From JADLGL01 sp050184415 (GTDB lineage Bacteria > Pseudomonadota > Alphaproteobacteria > Rhizobiales > Kaistiaceae): 64,000 bases of DNA. The notes beneath the pieces are model-generated. The model worked only from the letters and a program-made list of their open reading frames with translations. It was not told where the DNA came from and did not search any database. Positions 49,947-59,110 of this stretch are shown one piece after another. Position 1 is the stretch's first letter; each line of letters begins with the position of its first letter. The DNA lies in the NCBI GenBank assembly GCA_050184415.1, contig JBFXAJ010000003.1:129564-193563 (forward strand). Reading direction: 5' to 3'. The position numbers and the translations under genes are program-made.

Positions 49947-50747
49947 ATGCACGTCACGCTCATCATCCCGGCGCGCTACGGATCCTCGCGCTTTCCCGGA
50001 AAGCCCTTGTCGCGGCTGCGCGGCCGGTCAGGCATTGCGAAAAGCCTCCTCCAGCGCTGCATCGAGGCTGCCGCGATCGTGCCGAACATAGACCGCGTCG
50101 CGGTGGCGACCGACGATCGGCGCATCGCCGACGAGGCCGAGCTCCACGGAACGGAGGCGGTCATGACCTCCGCCGAGCACCGCAACGGGACCGAGCGCGT
50201 CGCCGAGGCGGCGCAGAAGATGGGGGTCCACGATGGGATCGTCGTCAACCTCCAGGGCGATGCCCCGCTGACGCCGGCCTGGTTCGTGGCCGACCTCGTG
50301 GCCGCGATGAGCGCGGACCCGACGATCGAGGTTGCGACCCCCATTCTCCGTTGCGACGAGGCGAGCCTTCGGATGTTCCGCGAGGACCGCTCCGCGGGCC
50401 GGGTCGGCGCGACCACGGCCGTGCGGGCGCAGAGCGGCGACGCGCTCTACTTCTCGAAGGAGATCATCCCCTTCACCGCCGGCCGCACGGTGGTCGACGG
50501 CATCGTGCCGGTCTTCCACCATGTCGGCCTCTACGCCTATCGGCTCCCGGCGCTCGCCGCCTATGCCAGCGCGGCCCCTACGCCGCTGGAGGTCCTCGAA
50601 GGGCTCGAGCAGCTCCGATTCCTCGAAACCGGCCGGCGCGTCCGGACCGTGGAGGTCGACGGGCGCGGCCGTCCGTTCTGGGAGGTCAACAATCCCGAGG
50701 ACATTCCGCGGGTCGAGAGCCAGCTCGCCGCGCTGGGCATCGACTAG
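49947..50747 (+). CDS. kdsB: 3-deoxy-manno-octulosonate cytidylyltransferase (CMP-Kdo synthetase)
   Basis: 266 residues from ATG 49947 (AGGGGA 7 nt upstream). LIIPARYGSSRFPGKPL (~5-21) binds CTP; VVNLQGDAPLTPAW and YFSKEIIPF and HVGLYAYR are KdsB signatures. The usual DEP-like acidic motif reads QGDAP, typical of the family. It activates Kdo as CMP-Kdo for lipid A attachment or capsule. Divergent from kdsD. Confidence 0.92.
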   Translation: MHVTLIIPARYGSSRFPGKPLSRLRGRSGIAKSLLQRCIEAAAIVPNIDRVAVATDDRRIADEAELHGTEAVMTSAEHRNGTERVAEAAQKMGVHDGIVVNLQGDAPLTPAWFVADLVAAMSADPTIEVATPILRCDEASLRMFREDRSAGRVGATTAVRAQSGDALYFSKEIIPFTAGRTVVDGIVPVFHHVGLYAYRLPALAAYASAAPTPLEVLEGLEQLRFLETGRRVRTVEVDGRGRPFWEVNNPEDIPRVESQLAALGID

Positions 50748-50792
50748 TGAAAGTCCGATGTCGGACTTCCACCGAAGGAAGGCCGCTTGGCG

Positions 50793-50993
50793 CTACTCGA
50801 GCACGAACGATATCTTCGCGTTGATGCGGTAGTTCACGATCTTGCCGTCGCGCACCGTCGCCTGGAAATTCTCGATGTTGATGGACCGGACGTGGCGAAG
50901 GGTGTTGCCGGCCGTCGCCACGGCCACATGAGCGGCATCCTCCCAGCTCTTCTCGGACTCGGCGAGAACCTCGATCACCTTCAGCATCGACAT
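50793..50993 (-). CDS. Dodecin family flavin-binding protein
   Basis: 66 residues from ATG 50993 (GGGAGA 6 nt upstream). SEKSWEDAAHVAVATAGNTL and GKIVNYRINAKISFVLE match dodecins, small proteins that form dodecamers and store flavin. The Trp at the SWEDA position is the usual isoalloxazine-stacking residue. Monocistronic, convergent with kdsB. Confidence 0.88.
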   Translation of the reverse strand: MSMLKVIEVLAESEKSWEDAAHVAVATAGNTLRHVRSINIENFQATVRDGKIVNYRINAKISFVLE

Positions 50994-51158
50994 GGCGTTT
51001 CTCCCTCTAGGCGGACCTTTCGTCGGTCGGCGCGGCCCATCGTAGGAGGAACAGCGCCCGAGGCACACCGGAGTTCCACCGAGCGCCGCCCTTGCTCTGA
51101 CGTTGCGCCTCGGCAACACTATGATGAAACTGCAACGCTGACCTTCCTTTGGCCGCCC

Positions 51159-51947
51159 TTGCGCCGCCTTGACGCCGCCATATCTGGCCTTCTGTTCATC
51201 GGTGCCGCTACGGTGGCGCCGCCTGTCGCTGCCGACCGCGTCTTCGCCGATGCCGGCTGCAATCTCACCCAGGGAGAGACGGATCGCGTGGAATCGATCA
51301 TCGACGGGACGACGCTGCGCCTCGCGGGCGGTGCCGAGGTGAGACTCGCGGGCCTCGATGCCGGCACCGCAGGCGATACGCGCGCCGTTGCGGTCCTGGC
51401 GGAGCTGGCGCTCGATCGGACCGTCGCGGTGCGCCACGGCACCATACTCGGCGATCGCTACGGGCGCATCGTTGGTCACGTCTTTGTCGGCGGCGCGCCG
51501 GTGTCGCTGCAGTCCGAGCTTCTGACGCGTGGCCTTGCAGTCGTGTCGGGCCTTGCCGAGGATCGGGCGTGTCTGGGTGAGTTCCTTGTCGCCGAAGAGG
51601 TCGCGCGTGAGAGCAACGTCGGCCTCTGGGCGACGACGACTGCCTTGAACGCCTATGGCGACGAGATCCGCTTCGTCGACGGCGCATTCGCTCTTGTCGA
51701 AGGCCGGGTGCTCTCGATCGGCCGCCGCGAGCGCACGGTCTATCTCAATTTCGGACGCGAATGGACGACGGACTTCACGGTTTCCATGAGCGTCGGCAAT
51801 GCCAACGCGATCGAGGCGGAAGGCGGACCGCTGGACACCCTCGTCGGACAGCGCGTCCGCATCCGCGGCTGGCTGACCCAGCGCGATGGGCCGTGGATCG
51901 TGGTCGACCACGCCGAGCAGATCGAACTCCTGGACGACGGATCTTGA
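51159..51947 (+). CDS. Exported staphylococcal-nuclease-like (thermonuclease) protein
   Basis: About 262 residues; no ATG or GTG is available in frame, so TTG 51159 is used, which places a signal peptide (RRLDAAISGLLFIGAATVAP) at the start. This start is uncertain. The SNase fold is visible: VESIIDGTTLRLAGGAEVRL, LDRTVAVRHGTILGDRYGRI, SLQSELLTRGLAVVSG and ESNVGLWA, with Asp and Arg at positions of active-site residues but an altered GxxDxxTxP motif. Residues after ~175 (EGRVLSIGRRERTVYLNFG; GQRVRIRGWL) form an extra OB-like domain. It overlaps the M48 protease start by 1 nt, a conserved Rhizobiales pair. Confidence 0.75.
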   Translation: MRRLDAAISGLLFIGAATVAPPVAADRVFADAGCNLTQGETDRVESIIDGTTLRLAGGAEVRLAGLDAGTAGDTRAVAVLAELALDRTVAVRHGTILGDRYGRIVGHVFVGGAPVSLQSELLTRGLAVVSGLAEDRACLGEFLVAEEVARESNVGLWATTTALNAYGDEIRFVDGAFALVEGRVLSIGRRERTVYLNFGREWTTDFTVSMSVGNANAIEAEGGPLDTLVGQRVRIRGWLTQRDGPWIVVDHAEQIELLDDGS

Positions 51948-53416
51948 TGCACGCGCTGTTCCCTTTCTTCCCGAAGCCGGCGGCGAGGCTGCTGGCGATT
52001 GCCGCGGCGGCAATGCTGGTCGCCGGCTGCACGACGGCGGCGATGCCGAGCGGATCCCCCGACGTCTCGGCCGCCTCGCCGGCGGCGGTCCGTCCGTCGG
52101 GCCTTGCGGCCAACGATCAGCACGCCCGGATCGTCAACACCTATGGCGGCGTCTATCGCGACCCCGAGCTCGAGCGGACCCTGGCGCGGATCGTCGGCCG
52201 GCTGGTGGCCGCCTCGCCGGACCCGACGCGGTCCTACGCCATCACGATTCTCAACGCCCCGGCCGTCAACGCCTTTGCCCTCCCCGACGGCTATCTCTAT
52301 GTGACGCGCGGCCTCCTGACGCTCGCGACGGACTCGTCCGAGGTCGCGGCTGTCATCGCGCATGAGATGGCGCATGTCACCGCCGACCACGCCGCGCAGC
52401 GCCAGAACCAGGCGCTGACCGCGGCCATCGTGAACAACGTCGTCACCGACGCCGCCGGCGATACGCCGGCCCAGATCGCGGTTGCCACCAGCCAGCGCAC
52501 GCTTGCCGGCTTCTCGCAGCAGCAGGAGCTCGAGGCCGACCAGATCGGCATCCGCACGATCGCGGCCGCCGGCTATGACCCCTATGCCGCGAGCCGCTTC
52601 CTCCAGGCGATGGGCCGCTACGACGCCTACCGGGCATCCATCGGCCTCGACGACGTCCAGGCGCCGGACTTCCTGGCGAGCCACCCCAGCAATCCGTCGC
52701 GCGTGGGCCTTGCCGTCAGCACCGCCCAGCAGGTCGGCCAGCCCGGAGCCGGCGAGACCGATCGCGACCGCTATCTCGCCGGGATCGACGGGACGGTGTT
52801 CGGGGACGACAGCGCCGAGGGCTTCATCCGCGGGCGCAATTTCTACCATCCCGACCTCGGCATCGGCTTCGCGGTGCCGGACGGCTTCGTCCTCGACAAC
52901 ACCCAGTCGGCGGTTCTTGCCATGGGCGCGGACGGCACGGCGCTCCGCTTCGATTCGGTCACGCTTTCGGGCCGCGAGACGCTGAACGCCTATCTGACGT
53001 CTGGTTGGGTGAACGGCCTCGATCAGTCCTCGATCAGAGCCACGACGATCGGCGGCATGCCTGCGGTGACAGCGTCCGCCGCCGCGGGCGGCTGGCAATT
53101 CCGCATCGCGATCATCGAGCTCGGCGGCGAGGCCTATCGCTTCATCTTCGCCAACAGCCAGGTCACGCCCGCCTTCGAGCAGGCCGCCCAGGTGATCTCC
53201 GGCTCGTTCCGGCGCCTCTCGCCGCAGGAGGCCGCCGGCATCGGCCCGCTCCGCCTCCGCGTCATCACCGCTCCCGCGGGATCGACGGCCGCATCGCTGG
53301 CCCAGTCCATGCGCGGCGTCGACAATCCGGTGGAGCTCTTCCTGGTCCTCAACGGCTTCGACGCCGGCACGCCGATCCCGGCCGGGTCGCGCGTGAAGAT
53401 CATCACGGACCAGTAA
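51947..53416 (+). CDS. Periplasmic M48 metallopeptidase lipoprotein
   Basis: 489 residues from ATG 51947. Lipobox LVAGCTT at ~25. HEMAH (VIAHEMAHVTADHAAQ, ~142) binds zinc, and the downstream Glu is in QQQELEADQIG. The C-terminal part (PLRLRVITAPAGSTAASLAQ; VELFLVLNGFDAGTPIPAGS; RVKIITD) is LysM-like. The family resembles BepA/Oma1-type proteases that clear misfolded outer-membrane proteins. It follows the SNase gene on one transcript. Confidence 0.9.
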   Translation: MHALFPFFPKPAARLLAIAAAAMLVAGCTTAAMPSGSPDVSAASPAAVRPSGLAANDQHARIVNTYGGVYRDPELERTLARIVGRLVAASPDPTRSYAITILNAPAVNAFALPDGYLYVTRGLLTLATDSSEVAAVIAHEMAHVTADHAAQRQNQALTAAIVNNVVTDAAGDTPAQIAVATSQRTLAGFSQQQELEADQIGIRTIAAAGYDPYAASRFLQAMGRYDAYRASIGLDDVQAPDFLASHPSNPSRVGLAVSTAQQVGQPGAGETDRDRYLAGIDGTVFGDDSAEGFIRGRNFYHPDLGIGFAVPDGFVLDNTQSAVLAMGADGTALRFDSVTLSGRETLNAYLTSGWVNGLDQSSIRATTIGGMPAVTASAAAGGWQFRIAIIELGGEAYRFIFANSQVTPAFEQAAQVISGSFRRLSPQEAAGIGPLRLRVITAPAGSTAASLAQSMRGVDNPVELFLVLNGFDAGTPIPAGSRVKIITDQ

Positions 53417-53497
53417 CGACACTTTGCGTAAGGCCGGAGTTCTCCCACCTCGAAGCGGATCGATCCGGGGTGAGGAGAACAGACCTCAGGGCCGGAA

Positions 53498-53565
53498 CCC
53501 CCTCACCCGATCAGCCGCTCGCCGCTGCTCGACCTCTCCCCGGCGGGGAGAGGTGAAGAGGAGTC
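53498..53565 (+). repeat. Dispersed palindromic repeat, family B, copy 1
   Basis: Begins CCCCTCACCCG and ends with the palindrome ACCTCTCCCCGGCGGGGAGAGGT plus GAAGAGGAGTC. Two more copies occur at 63563-63635 (inverted) and 63657-63714. The 53417-53659 gap otherwise contains only the carD terminator. Confidence 0.8.
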
Positions 53566-53603
53566 TTCCGGCCGCGGTCCACAGATCTCCAGACCAAAAG
53601 GAA

Positions 53604-53632
53604 AAGGGCCCCGCCGTCATCGGCGGGGCCCT
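53604..53632 (-). terminator. Rho-independent terminator of carD
   Basis: AAGGGCCCCGCCG and CGGCGGGGCCCTT form a 13-bp stem with TCAT loop. On the minus strand it is followed by TTCCTTTT and lies 27 bp beyond the carD stop; it may also stop the convergent M48 transcript. Confidence 0.85.
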
Positions 53633-53659
53633 TCCTGTTTCCACGACGGCAATTGGAGA

Positions 53660-54250
53660 TCAGGCCGCCTCGTCCTGATCCTCTTCGCCGGCATCCGCGT
53701 CGGCATCGGCGGCGGCGGTCTTCGCGCCGCGGCGCGGGCTCTTGGCGAGGTTCTCCTGGATGCGCTGCACGGCCTCCGTTTCGGAGAGGCCGGCGACCGC
53801 CGCGATCTCGCGCGACATCCGGTCGAGCGCGGCTTCGTAAAGCTGCCGCTCGCTGTAGGATTGCTCGGGCTGGGCGTCGGACCGGTAGAGGTCGCGAACC
53901 ACCTCGGAGATCGCGAGGAGATCGCCCGAATTGATCTTCGCCTCGTATTCCTGGGCGCGCCTGCTCCACATCGTGCGCTTGATGCGGGCGCGGCCCCGCA
54001 CGGTCTCGAGCGCCCGCTCGACCGTCGCGGCATCCGCGAGCTTCCGCATGCCCACGGACTTCGCCTTCGGCACCGGCACGCGCAGCGTCATCTTGTCCTT
54101 CTCGAACGAGACGACGTAGAGCTCGAGCTTCATGCCTGCCACTTCCTGGTTCTCGAGGCGCACGATCTTCCCCACGCCATGGGCGGGATAGACGATGTGC
54201 TCGCCAGTCCGGAATTCCGACCGGGGAGTGGACTTCTTCGCTGCGGCCAT
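53660..54250 (-). CDS. carD: CarD-family transcription regulator
   Basis: 196 residues. The RNA polymerase interaction (Tudor-like) domain is GEHIVYPAHGVGKIVRLENQ...ELYVVSFEKDKMTLRVPVPKA (~17-63); the helical C-terminal part (RRAQEYEAKINSGDLLAISE; LYEAALDRMSREIAAVAGL) binds promoter DNA. CarD stabilises open complexes at rRNA and other promoters. An acidic tail (DADADAGEEDQDEAA) ends the protein. It is upstream-flanked by a 7-bp inverted repeat at 54471-54491. Confidence 0.92.
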   Translation of the reverse strand: MAAAKKSTPRSEFRTGEHIVYPAHGVGKIVRLENQEVAGMKLELYVVSFEKDKMTLRVPVPKAKSVGMRKLADAATVERALETVRGRARIKRTMWSRRAQEYEAKINSGDLLAISEVVRDLYRSDAQPEQSYSERQLYEAALDRMSREIAAVAGLSETEAVQRIQENLAKSPRRGAKTAAADADADAGEEDQDEAA

Positions 54251-54470
54251 TTCGGGTGTCGCTCCTGATGACGAATCTGCTAGTGCGGTCGCGTCGGCAA
54301 TCGAGTCCGACGTGCCGCCGGTACCGGCTTCCGGGCGACCCGTCTCCTCTCCACGCGGCTAAGCCGGCATCGTTCGCGGAAACGCCGCCCGGCTCCCGCC
54401 GAAAGGGATCGGCGGCAAACCGCGCGGGGCCAATGGTCGGTGGAAGACAGGAAACCGTCTGTCACAGGAC

Positions 54471-54491
54471 CGTAGCACAAAAATTGCTACG
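54471..54491. promoter_or_regulatory. Inverted repeat upstream of carD
   Basis: CGTAGCA (54471-54477) and TGCTACG (54485-54491) are perfect arms around CAAAAAT. It is the only clear element in the 293-bp gap between fdxA and carD and could be an fdxA terminator or a carD operator. Confidence 0.4.
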
Positions 54492-54543
54492 TTTCAAAGG
54501 TTTGGTGCGGCGCACCCGCGGCTGCGGCGATTCGGCAGCGCGC

Positions 54544-54882
54544 TTAGTCGCCTTCGCCGGGATTCGGCGAAAAATACTGCGCGAACTTGTTCGGAACGCC
54601 TTCAAAGGCCTTCGCATCGGCCGGCGCGTCGCGCTTGGCGGTGATGTTCGGCCATTTCGGAGCATATTCGGCGTTCAGCCGCAGCCAGTTGTCGAGACCC
54701 GGCTCGGTGTCCGGCTTGATCGCGTCGACGGGGCATTCGGGCTCGCACACGCCGCAGTCGATGCACTCGTCCGGGTGGATCACCAGCATGTTCTCCCCCT
54801 CGTAGAAGCAGTCGACGGGGCAAACCTCAACGCAGTCCATAAACTTGCAGCGGATGCAGTTTTCATTGACGACGTAGGTCAA
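54544..54882 (-). CDS. fdxA: Seven-iron ferredoxin FdxA
   Basis: 112 residues. MTYVVNENCIRCKFMDC and VEVCPVDCFYEG supply the ligands of the first ([3Fe-4S]) cluster; CIDCGVCEPECPVDAI supplies the [4Fe-4S] ligands. The C-terminal extension (~60 residues, WLRLNAEYAPKWPNIT) is that of alphaproteobacterial ferredoxin II. Low-potential electron carrier. Order helicase / S4 / fdxA / carD is conserved in Hyphomicrobiales. Confidence 0.93.
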   Translation of the reverse strand: MTYVVNENCIRCKFMDCVEVCPVDCFYEGENMLVIHPDECIDCGVCEPECPVDAIKPDTEPGLDNWLRLNAEYAPKWPNITAKRDAPADAKAFEGVPNKFAQYFSPNPGEGD

Positions 54883-55022
54883 GTCGCTCTCCTCGATCGC
54901 GTGGGACCATTGCCCACCCGAAGCCGGGCCTTATGTGGCGGTGGTTTCGTTAGCGGTTCAACCGCGTCGCGGCAAGGTTGACGATGCCCGTTTTAGCCGT
55001 CGCAGCGGAACACCCTTTCAGG

Positions 55023-55358
55023 TCAGCCCGCGGCATCGTCATCCGCGGCTCCGCCGGCGGCCCGCGCGTTGAGATCCTCGTAGAGAAGGCGGGCCGCCGC
55101 CGGCGAGCCGCGCCGTTCGGCAAAGCCGGTGACACGGAGGATCCGGACCGATCCCGCCAGCGCGATGGTCAGCACGTCCCCGACCCTGACATTGCGGCTG
55201 CTCGCGACGGTTTTTTCCCGGTTGACGCGAACCTGGCCCGAGGTCGCCAAGGCCTGGGCGGCGTTCCGGGTCTTGACCACGCGCGCGTGCCAGAGCCAGC
55301 GGTCGATGCGCTGCCGGTCGGCCGGCTCGGCCGGATCGACCTCGCGACCGGACGCCAA
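55023..55358 (-). CDS. S4-domain RNA-binding protein (Hsp15-like)
   Basis: 111 residues; start taken at TTG 55358, which directly follows the helicase stop (TGATTG). QRIDRWLWHARVVKTRNAAQ, LATSGQVRVNREKTVAS and VGDVLTIAL form the S4 domain. Hsp15 relatives bind stalled 50S subunits carrying nascent chains. An Ala/Asp-rich tail follows. Coupled to the helicase gene, suggesting shared RNA work. Confidence 0.85.
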   Translation of the reverse strand: MASGREVDPAEPADRQRIDRWLWHARVVKTRNAAQALATSGQVRVNREKTVASSRNVRVGDVLTIALAGSVRILRVTGFAERRGSPAAARLLYEDLNARAAGGAADDDAAG

Positions 55359-58300
55359 TCAGCGCCCGCGCTTCTCGAGGTCGGCCTTGAGGGCCGCGAG
55401 CGCCGCGAAGGGCGAGTCCGGGTCGATCTCCTTCTCCTTCGGCTTGCTGAAGGAGAAGCGCTCGGCCGGCCGCGGGCGGCGGTCGTCCGGGCGACGGTCC
55501 GGCCGTGGCGGGCGGTGTCCGTTGCCGCGTTCGTCGCGCCGGGCGGCCGGCGCCTCGCCCTCGGTGCGCTCGCGGGCCGCGGGCGCCTCGCGGTCGCGAC
55601 GCTGGTCCCGGCGATCGCGGTTCGGCCTGCCGTCGCGATCGGGCCGGCCCTGCGGGTCGCGACGTCCGTCGCGCGGGGTTGCGGACGGAGCCGCGGCGTC
55701 GCGATCGGCGCGTTCGGGACGCCGGCCGCGGCCGCGATCCTGTCCGGGGCGCCGCTCGCCCGGAGGGCGTCCCGGCCGCCAGACCTCGATGAACTGCGGC
55801 TCGGACGGTTCCGTTGCCTCGGCTTCAGCCTGAACGACGTCGGCAGGGGCTGTGGCCACGGGCACCGACTCGGCAGGCGCCGCCGGCGCCTCCAGCTCGG
55901 CCCATCCGCTCGGCTCCGGCCGATCGGGGGGCGCGATGGCCTCCGGCTCGGGAGACGGTTCGACCAGAGCCGATAGTTCCGCCGCCTGCGGTTCCGCCGC
56001 GTCCACGGCTCCGGGGTCGGAGACGGCCGAGGCTTCGGTGGCCTCGGCCTGATCGCTGGCGAGTTCCGTCGGCTCGGGCGGGGCAACCGGAGGCGGCGCC
56101 TGGATCGCGGTTTGCGAGGCCGGTGCCGGGCGCCGATCCACCCGATAGCCCAGCGACTTCAGGACCGCGGCAAAATCCTCGCCCGAGGTGCCGAGGAGCG
56201 AGGTCATGGCCGGGATGACCGTGAAGCCGCCGCCGGGCGCGACGCCGGGCGGGGGGGTGGCGTTTTCGGCCGTCGGCCGCCAGGCGAGAAGCGGCCGGAT
56301 CAGGTCGGCGAGCCGCTCGAGAATGTCGATGCGGATCGCGCGAGGCCCCGCCACGCGGTAGCCCACGACGCGATAGAGCGCCTTCGGGAAGGTATCGTCG
56401 ACCGGAATCGTGGTCCGGCCGGCCGCCGAAAGCGCCGGGATCTCGGCGATGCCCGGCGTGTCCAGCCCGCCATTCTTCAGGCCCCAGAGGATTGCAAGCA
56501 GTCCGCTCGGATGCGGCTTGAGGAGCTGCGGCACGTAGATGTGGTGGGCGCCGAAGCGGATGCCGAGCTTCCGGAGGCTTGCCCGCATGTCCTGGTCGAG
56601 CCCGCGGATGTCCTCCGCGATCTCCGGCCGCTCGACGACGCCGAGCTGCTCGGACACCCGGAACGCGACGCCGCGGGCGAGCGGGGCAAGCTCCTCGGCC
56701 GAGCGAAGGTCGATGAGCGGCTTGAGGAGTGTCTCGACATGGTTCTTGAGCCACGCGTCGAGGCGGCCCTGAACCGCTTCCTGCGCCGGCCCGGACAGCG
56801 TCTCGTCGGCGAGCAGGAAAAGGCGCGGCTTGAGGACGTCCTCGCCGGCAACGAGGCGGGCGATGGCAATGCCCTGCCAGCGGAACGTCCCGTCCGATGC
56901 CAGCACGAACTGCTCGTTCGGCGCCGCGGCGATCCCTTGCGCCCGGCGCTCGATCTCGCCGGCCAGCGCCTGCTGGGCCGCAGCCCTTAGGGCCTTCGCA
57001 TCGGGGCCGCCGGCCTGGGGATCGGGAACGAAGCGGAAGCCCTGGAGCTGTCCGACATGGAGGCCCTCGACGACGACCTCGCCGTCCGGGGTAATCTCAG
57101 CTTCGGGCATCGTGTTCTCTCTCAGGCGGCGCATCAGGACGCTGGTGCGCCGGTCGACGAAACGCTGTGTCAGTCTCTCATGAAGGGCGTCGGACAGACG
57201 ATCCTCTATCGCCCGCGTTTCGTCCTGCCAATGCTGTGCATCGTAAAGCCAGTTCGGCCGGTTCGCTGCGTAGGTCCAGGTGCGGATGTGCGCGATGCGG
57301 TTTGCGAGGGTGTCGATGTCGCCGTCGGTGCGGTCGGCGAACGCGACCTGGGCGGCGAACCAGTCGTCCGAAATCCGGCCGTTCCGGGCAAGCTGGCGGA
57401 ACACGGTGGTGACCAGCTCGCCATGATTGGCAAGCGCGATCCGGCGATAATCCGGGATCTGGCAGACGTCCCAGAGGAGGGCGACGCGCTCGGGGCGACC
57501 GGCGAGGCCGACGATGTCCGGATCGTGGGTCGCGAGCTCCAGCACCCGCACGTCGTCGGCGGGAAGCGCCTTCACGAGGCCCTCCTGCACCGGCGGCTGG
57601 TCGAGGCTCGCCCGCAGCGCCCGAAGGTTGGCGAAATCGAGCTTCCGGTTCCGCCATTGTACGGTTTTGACCGGTTCGAAGCGGTGGCTCTCCAGGGCTT
57701 CGACGAGCTCGGGCTCCAGCGGATCGACCCGTCCGGTGACGCCGAAGGTGCCGTTGCGGGTGTGGCGGCCGGCCCTGCCGGCGACCTGCGCGAACTCCGA
57801 CGGCGTCAAGCGCCGGTGCTGGAAGCCGTCGAATTTCCGGTCCGACGCGAAGGCGACGTGGTCGAGGTCGAGGTTGAGGCCCATTCCGATGGCGTCGGTC
57901 GCGACCAGGAAGTCGACGTCGCCGTTCTGGAACAGCTCGACCTGCGCGTTCCGGGTCCGCGGGCTGAGTGCGCCGAGAACGACCGCAACCCCGCCTCGCT
58001 GCCGGCGGATCAGTTCGCCGATGGCGTAGACCTCGTCGGCCGAGAAGGCGACGACGGCCGAGCGATGCGGCAGCCGGGTGATCTTCTTCGAGCCGGCATA
58101 GGAGAGCACCGAAAGGCGCGGCCGGGTGACGATATTGGCGCCGGGGATCAGCTTCTCGACGACGCGGCGCATGGTGGCGGCGCCGAGGAGCAGTGTCTCG
58201 TCGCGGCCGCGGAGGTTGAGCAGCCGGTCGGTGAACACATGGCCGCGCTCGAGGTCGGCGGCGATCTGGATCTCGTCGATGGCGAGGAAGGAGGCATCGG

Positions 58301-58589
58301 TCGTTTCCGGCAGCGCCTCGACCGTACACACCCGGAACCGCGGCGCGGCCGGGATGATCTTCTCCTCGCCGGTGATGAGCGCCACCGACGCCGCCCCCGC
58401 GCGCTCGACGATGCGGGTGTAGACCTCGCGAGCGAGGAGGCGCAGCGGGAGGCCGATCACACCCGACGGGTGCGCGAGCATCCGCTCGATGGCGAGGTGG
58501 GTCTTGCCGGTATTGGTCGGGCCGAGGATCGCCGTGACGCTGCGGCTGTTGCCGCCATGCGCCTGTTCCGACTTGGTGAGGACGTTCAT
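55359..58589 (-). CDS. SUV3-type DEAD/DEAH RNA helicase with long disordered tail
   Basis: 1076 residues from ATG 58589 (an upstream extension is not supported). Walker A ILGPTNTGKTHLAIE (~23), DEIQ in AIDEIQIAADLERG, LGAATM as motif III and QVAGRAGRHTRNG as motif VI identify a SUV3/Ski2-like helicase, as in mitochondrial Suv3. The C-terminal ~280 residues are low complexity: Pro/Ala/Glu-rich, then Arg/Asp-rich (RRPGQDRGRGRRPERADRD), ending with a conserved-looking DPDSPFAALAALKADLEKRG motif. The tail is probably disordered and RNA-binding. First gene of an operon with the S4 protein. Confidence 0.9.
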   Translation of the reverse strand: MNVLTKSEQAHGGNSRSVTAILGPTNTGKTHLAIERMLAHPSGVIGLPLRLLAREVYTRIVERAGAASVALITGEEKIIPAAPRFRVCTVEALPETTDASFLAIDEIQIAADLERGHVFTDRLLNLRGRDETLLLGAATMRRVVEKLIPGANIVTRPRLSVLSYAGSKKITRLPHRSAVVAFSADEVYAIGELIRRQRGGVAVVLGALSPRTRNAQVELFQNGDVDFLVATDAIGMGLNLDLDHVAFASDRKFDGFQHRRLTPSEFAQVAGRAGRHTRNGTFGVTGRVDPLEPELVEALESHRFEPVKTVQWRNRKLDFANLRALRASLDQPPVQEGLVKALPADDVRVLELATHDPDIVGLAGRPERVALLWDVCQIPDYRRIALANHGELVTTVFRQLARNGRISDDWFAAQVAFADRTDGDIDTLANRIAHIRTWTYAANRPNWLYDAQHWQDETRAIEDRLSDALHERLTQRFVDRRTSVLMRRLRENTMPEAEITPDGEVVVEGLHVGQLQGFRFVPDPQAGGPDAKALRAAAQQALAGEIERRAQGIAAAPNEQFVLASDGTFRWQGIAIARLVAGEDVLKPRLFLLADETLSGPAQEAVQGRLDAWLKNHVETLLKPLIDLRSAEELAPLARGVAFRVSEQLGVVERPEIAEDIRGLDQDMRASLRKLGIRFGAHHIYVPQLLKPHPSGLLAILWGLKNGGLDTPGIAEIPALSAAGRTTIPVDDTFPKALYRVVGYRVAGPRAIRIDILERLADLIRPLLAWRPTAENATPPPGVAPGGGFTVIPAMTSLLGTSGEDFAAVLKSLGYRVDRRPAPASQTAIQAPPPVAPPEPTELASDQAEATEASAVSDPGAVDAAEPQAAELSALVEPSPEPEAIAPPDRPEPSGWAELEAPAAPAESVPVATAPADVVQAEAEATEPSEPQFIEVWRPGRPPGERRPGQDRGRGRRPERADRDAAAPSATPRDGRRDPQGRPDRDGRPNRDRRDQRRDREAPAARERTEGEAPAARRDERGNGHRPPRPDRRPDDRRPRPAERFSFSKPKEKEIDPDSPFAALAALKADLEKRGR

Positions 58590-58743
58590 GTCAGGCGGGG
58601 TGGGCGTCCCTCGTCTCGCCTCCCAGCCGGGTGGCTGGAGAAGGCTTAGCACGCGATGCCGGCCGCGGCGACCCTTCGACGACGTACTTCGCAAACCCAA
58701 ACTGCGATGCTATGAAGCACGCCGTCGCCCAAGGGAGGGAAGA

Positions 58744-59049
58744 ATGGCAGACCCCAAGCAGCAGCCGCGGTTCAAGATCGTCGACACGCCGACCGTTCAC
58801 GAGGCCTATGCGAACCAGTTCATTTCGGCAGGCTTCGATTCAGCGTCGGTGACGATCACCCTCGGCACCTCCCGTCTCGTTCCCGAGCGGATGGGCGAAG
58901 GCATCAAGGAAGGCAGCGTCCCGAGCGTCTACGTGACCGCCCGGCTTGCGCTCTCCGCTCCGGCGGCGGTCGAGCTGATCCGCAACATCTCCGGCATGCT
59001 CGAGCAGATCGGCCTCATGCCGAAGGGCGGCAACCCCGCCCGGCAGTAG
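58744..59049 (+). CDS. DUF3467 family protein
   Basis: 101 residues from ATG 58744, Shine-Dalgarno GGGAGGGAAGA. FKIVDTPTVHEAYANQFISA, SASVTITLGTSRLVPERMG and VTARLALSAPAAVELIRNIS match DUF3467, small proteins of unknown function. Divergent from the helicase gene (154 bp). A terminator follows directly. Confidence 0.8.
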   Translation: MADPKQQPRFKIVDTPTVHEAYANQFISAGFDSASVTITLGTSRLVPERMGEGIKEGSVPSVYVTARLALSAPAAVELIRNISGMLEQIGLMPKGGNPARQ

Positions 59050-59071
59050 CGGCTGCATCGACTTCGCGAAC

Positions 59072-59095
59072 GGCCCGGCCTCCGCCGGGCCTTTT
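59072..59095 (+). terminator. Rho-independent terminator of the DUF3467 gene
   Basis: GGCCCGGC and GCCGGGCC, 8-bp stem, CTCC loop, followed by TTTT. It is 22 bp after the stop and also precedes the end of the convergent reductase gene. Confidence 0.85.
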
Positions 59096-59110
59096 CGCGT
59101 TCTGATGGCG

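Noticed and set aside
55129..56990. Plus-strand frames opposite the helicase tail
   Set aside because: They mirror the biased codons of the Arg/Pro-rich tail on the other strand; no start signals or domains.
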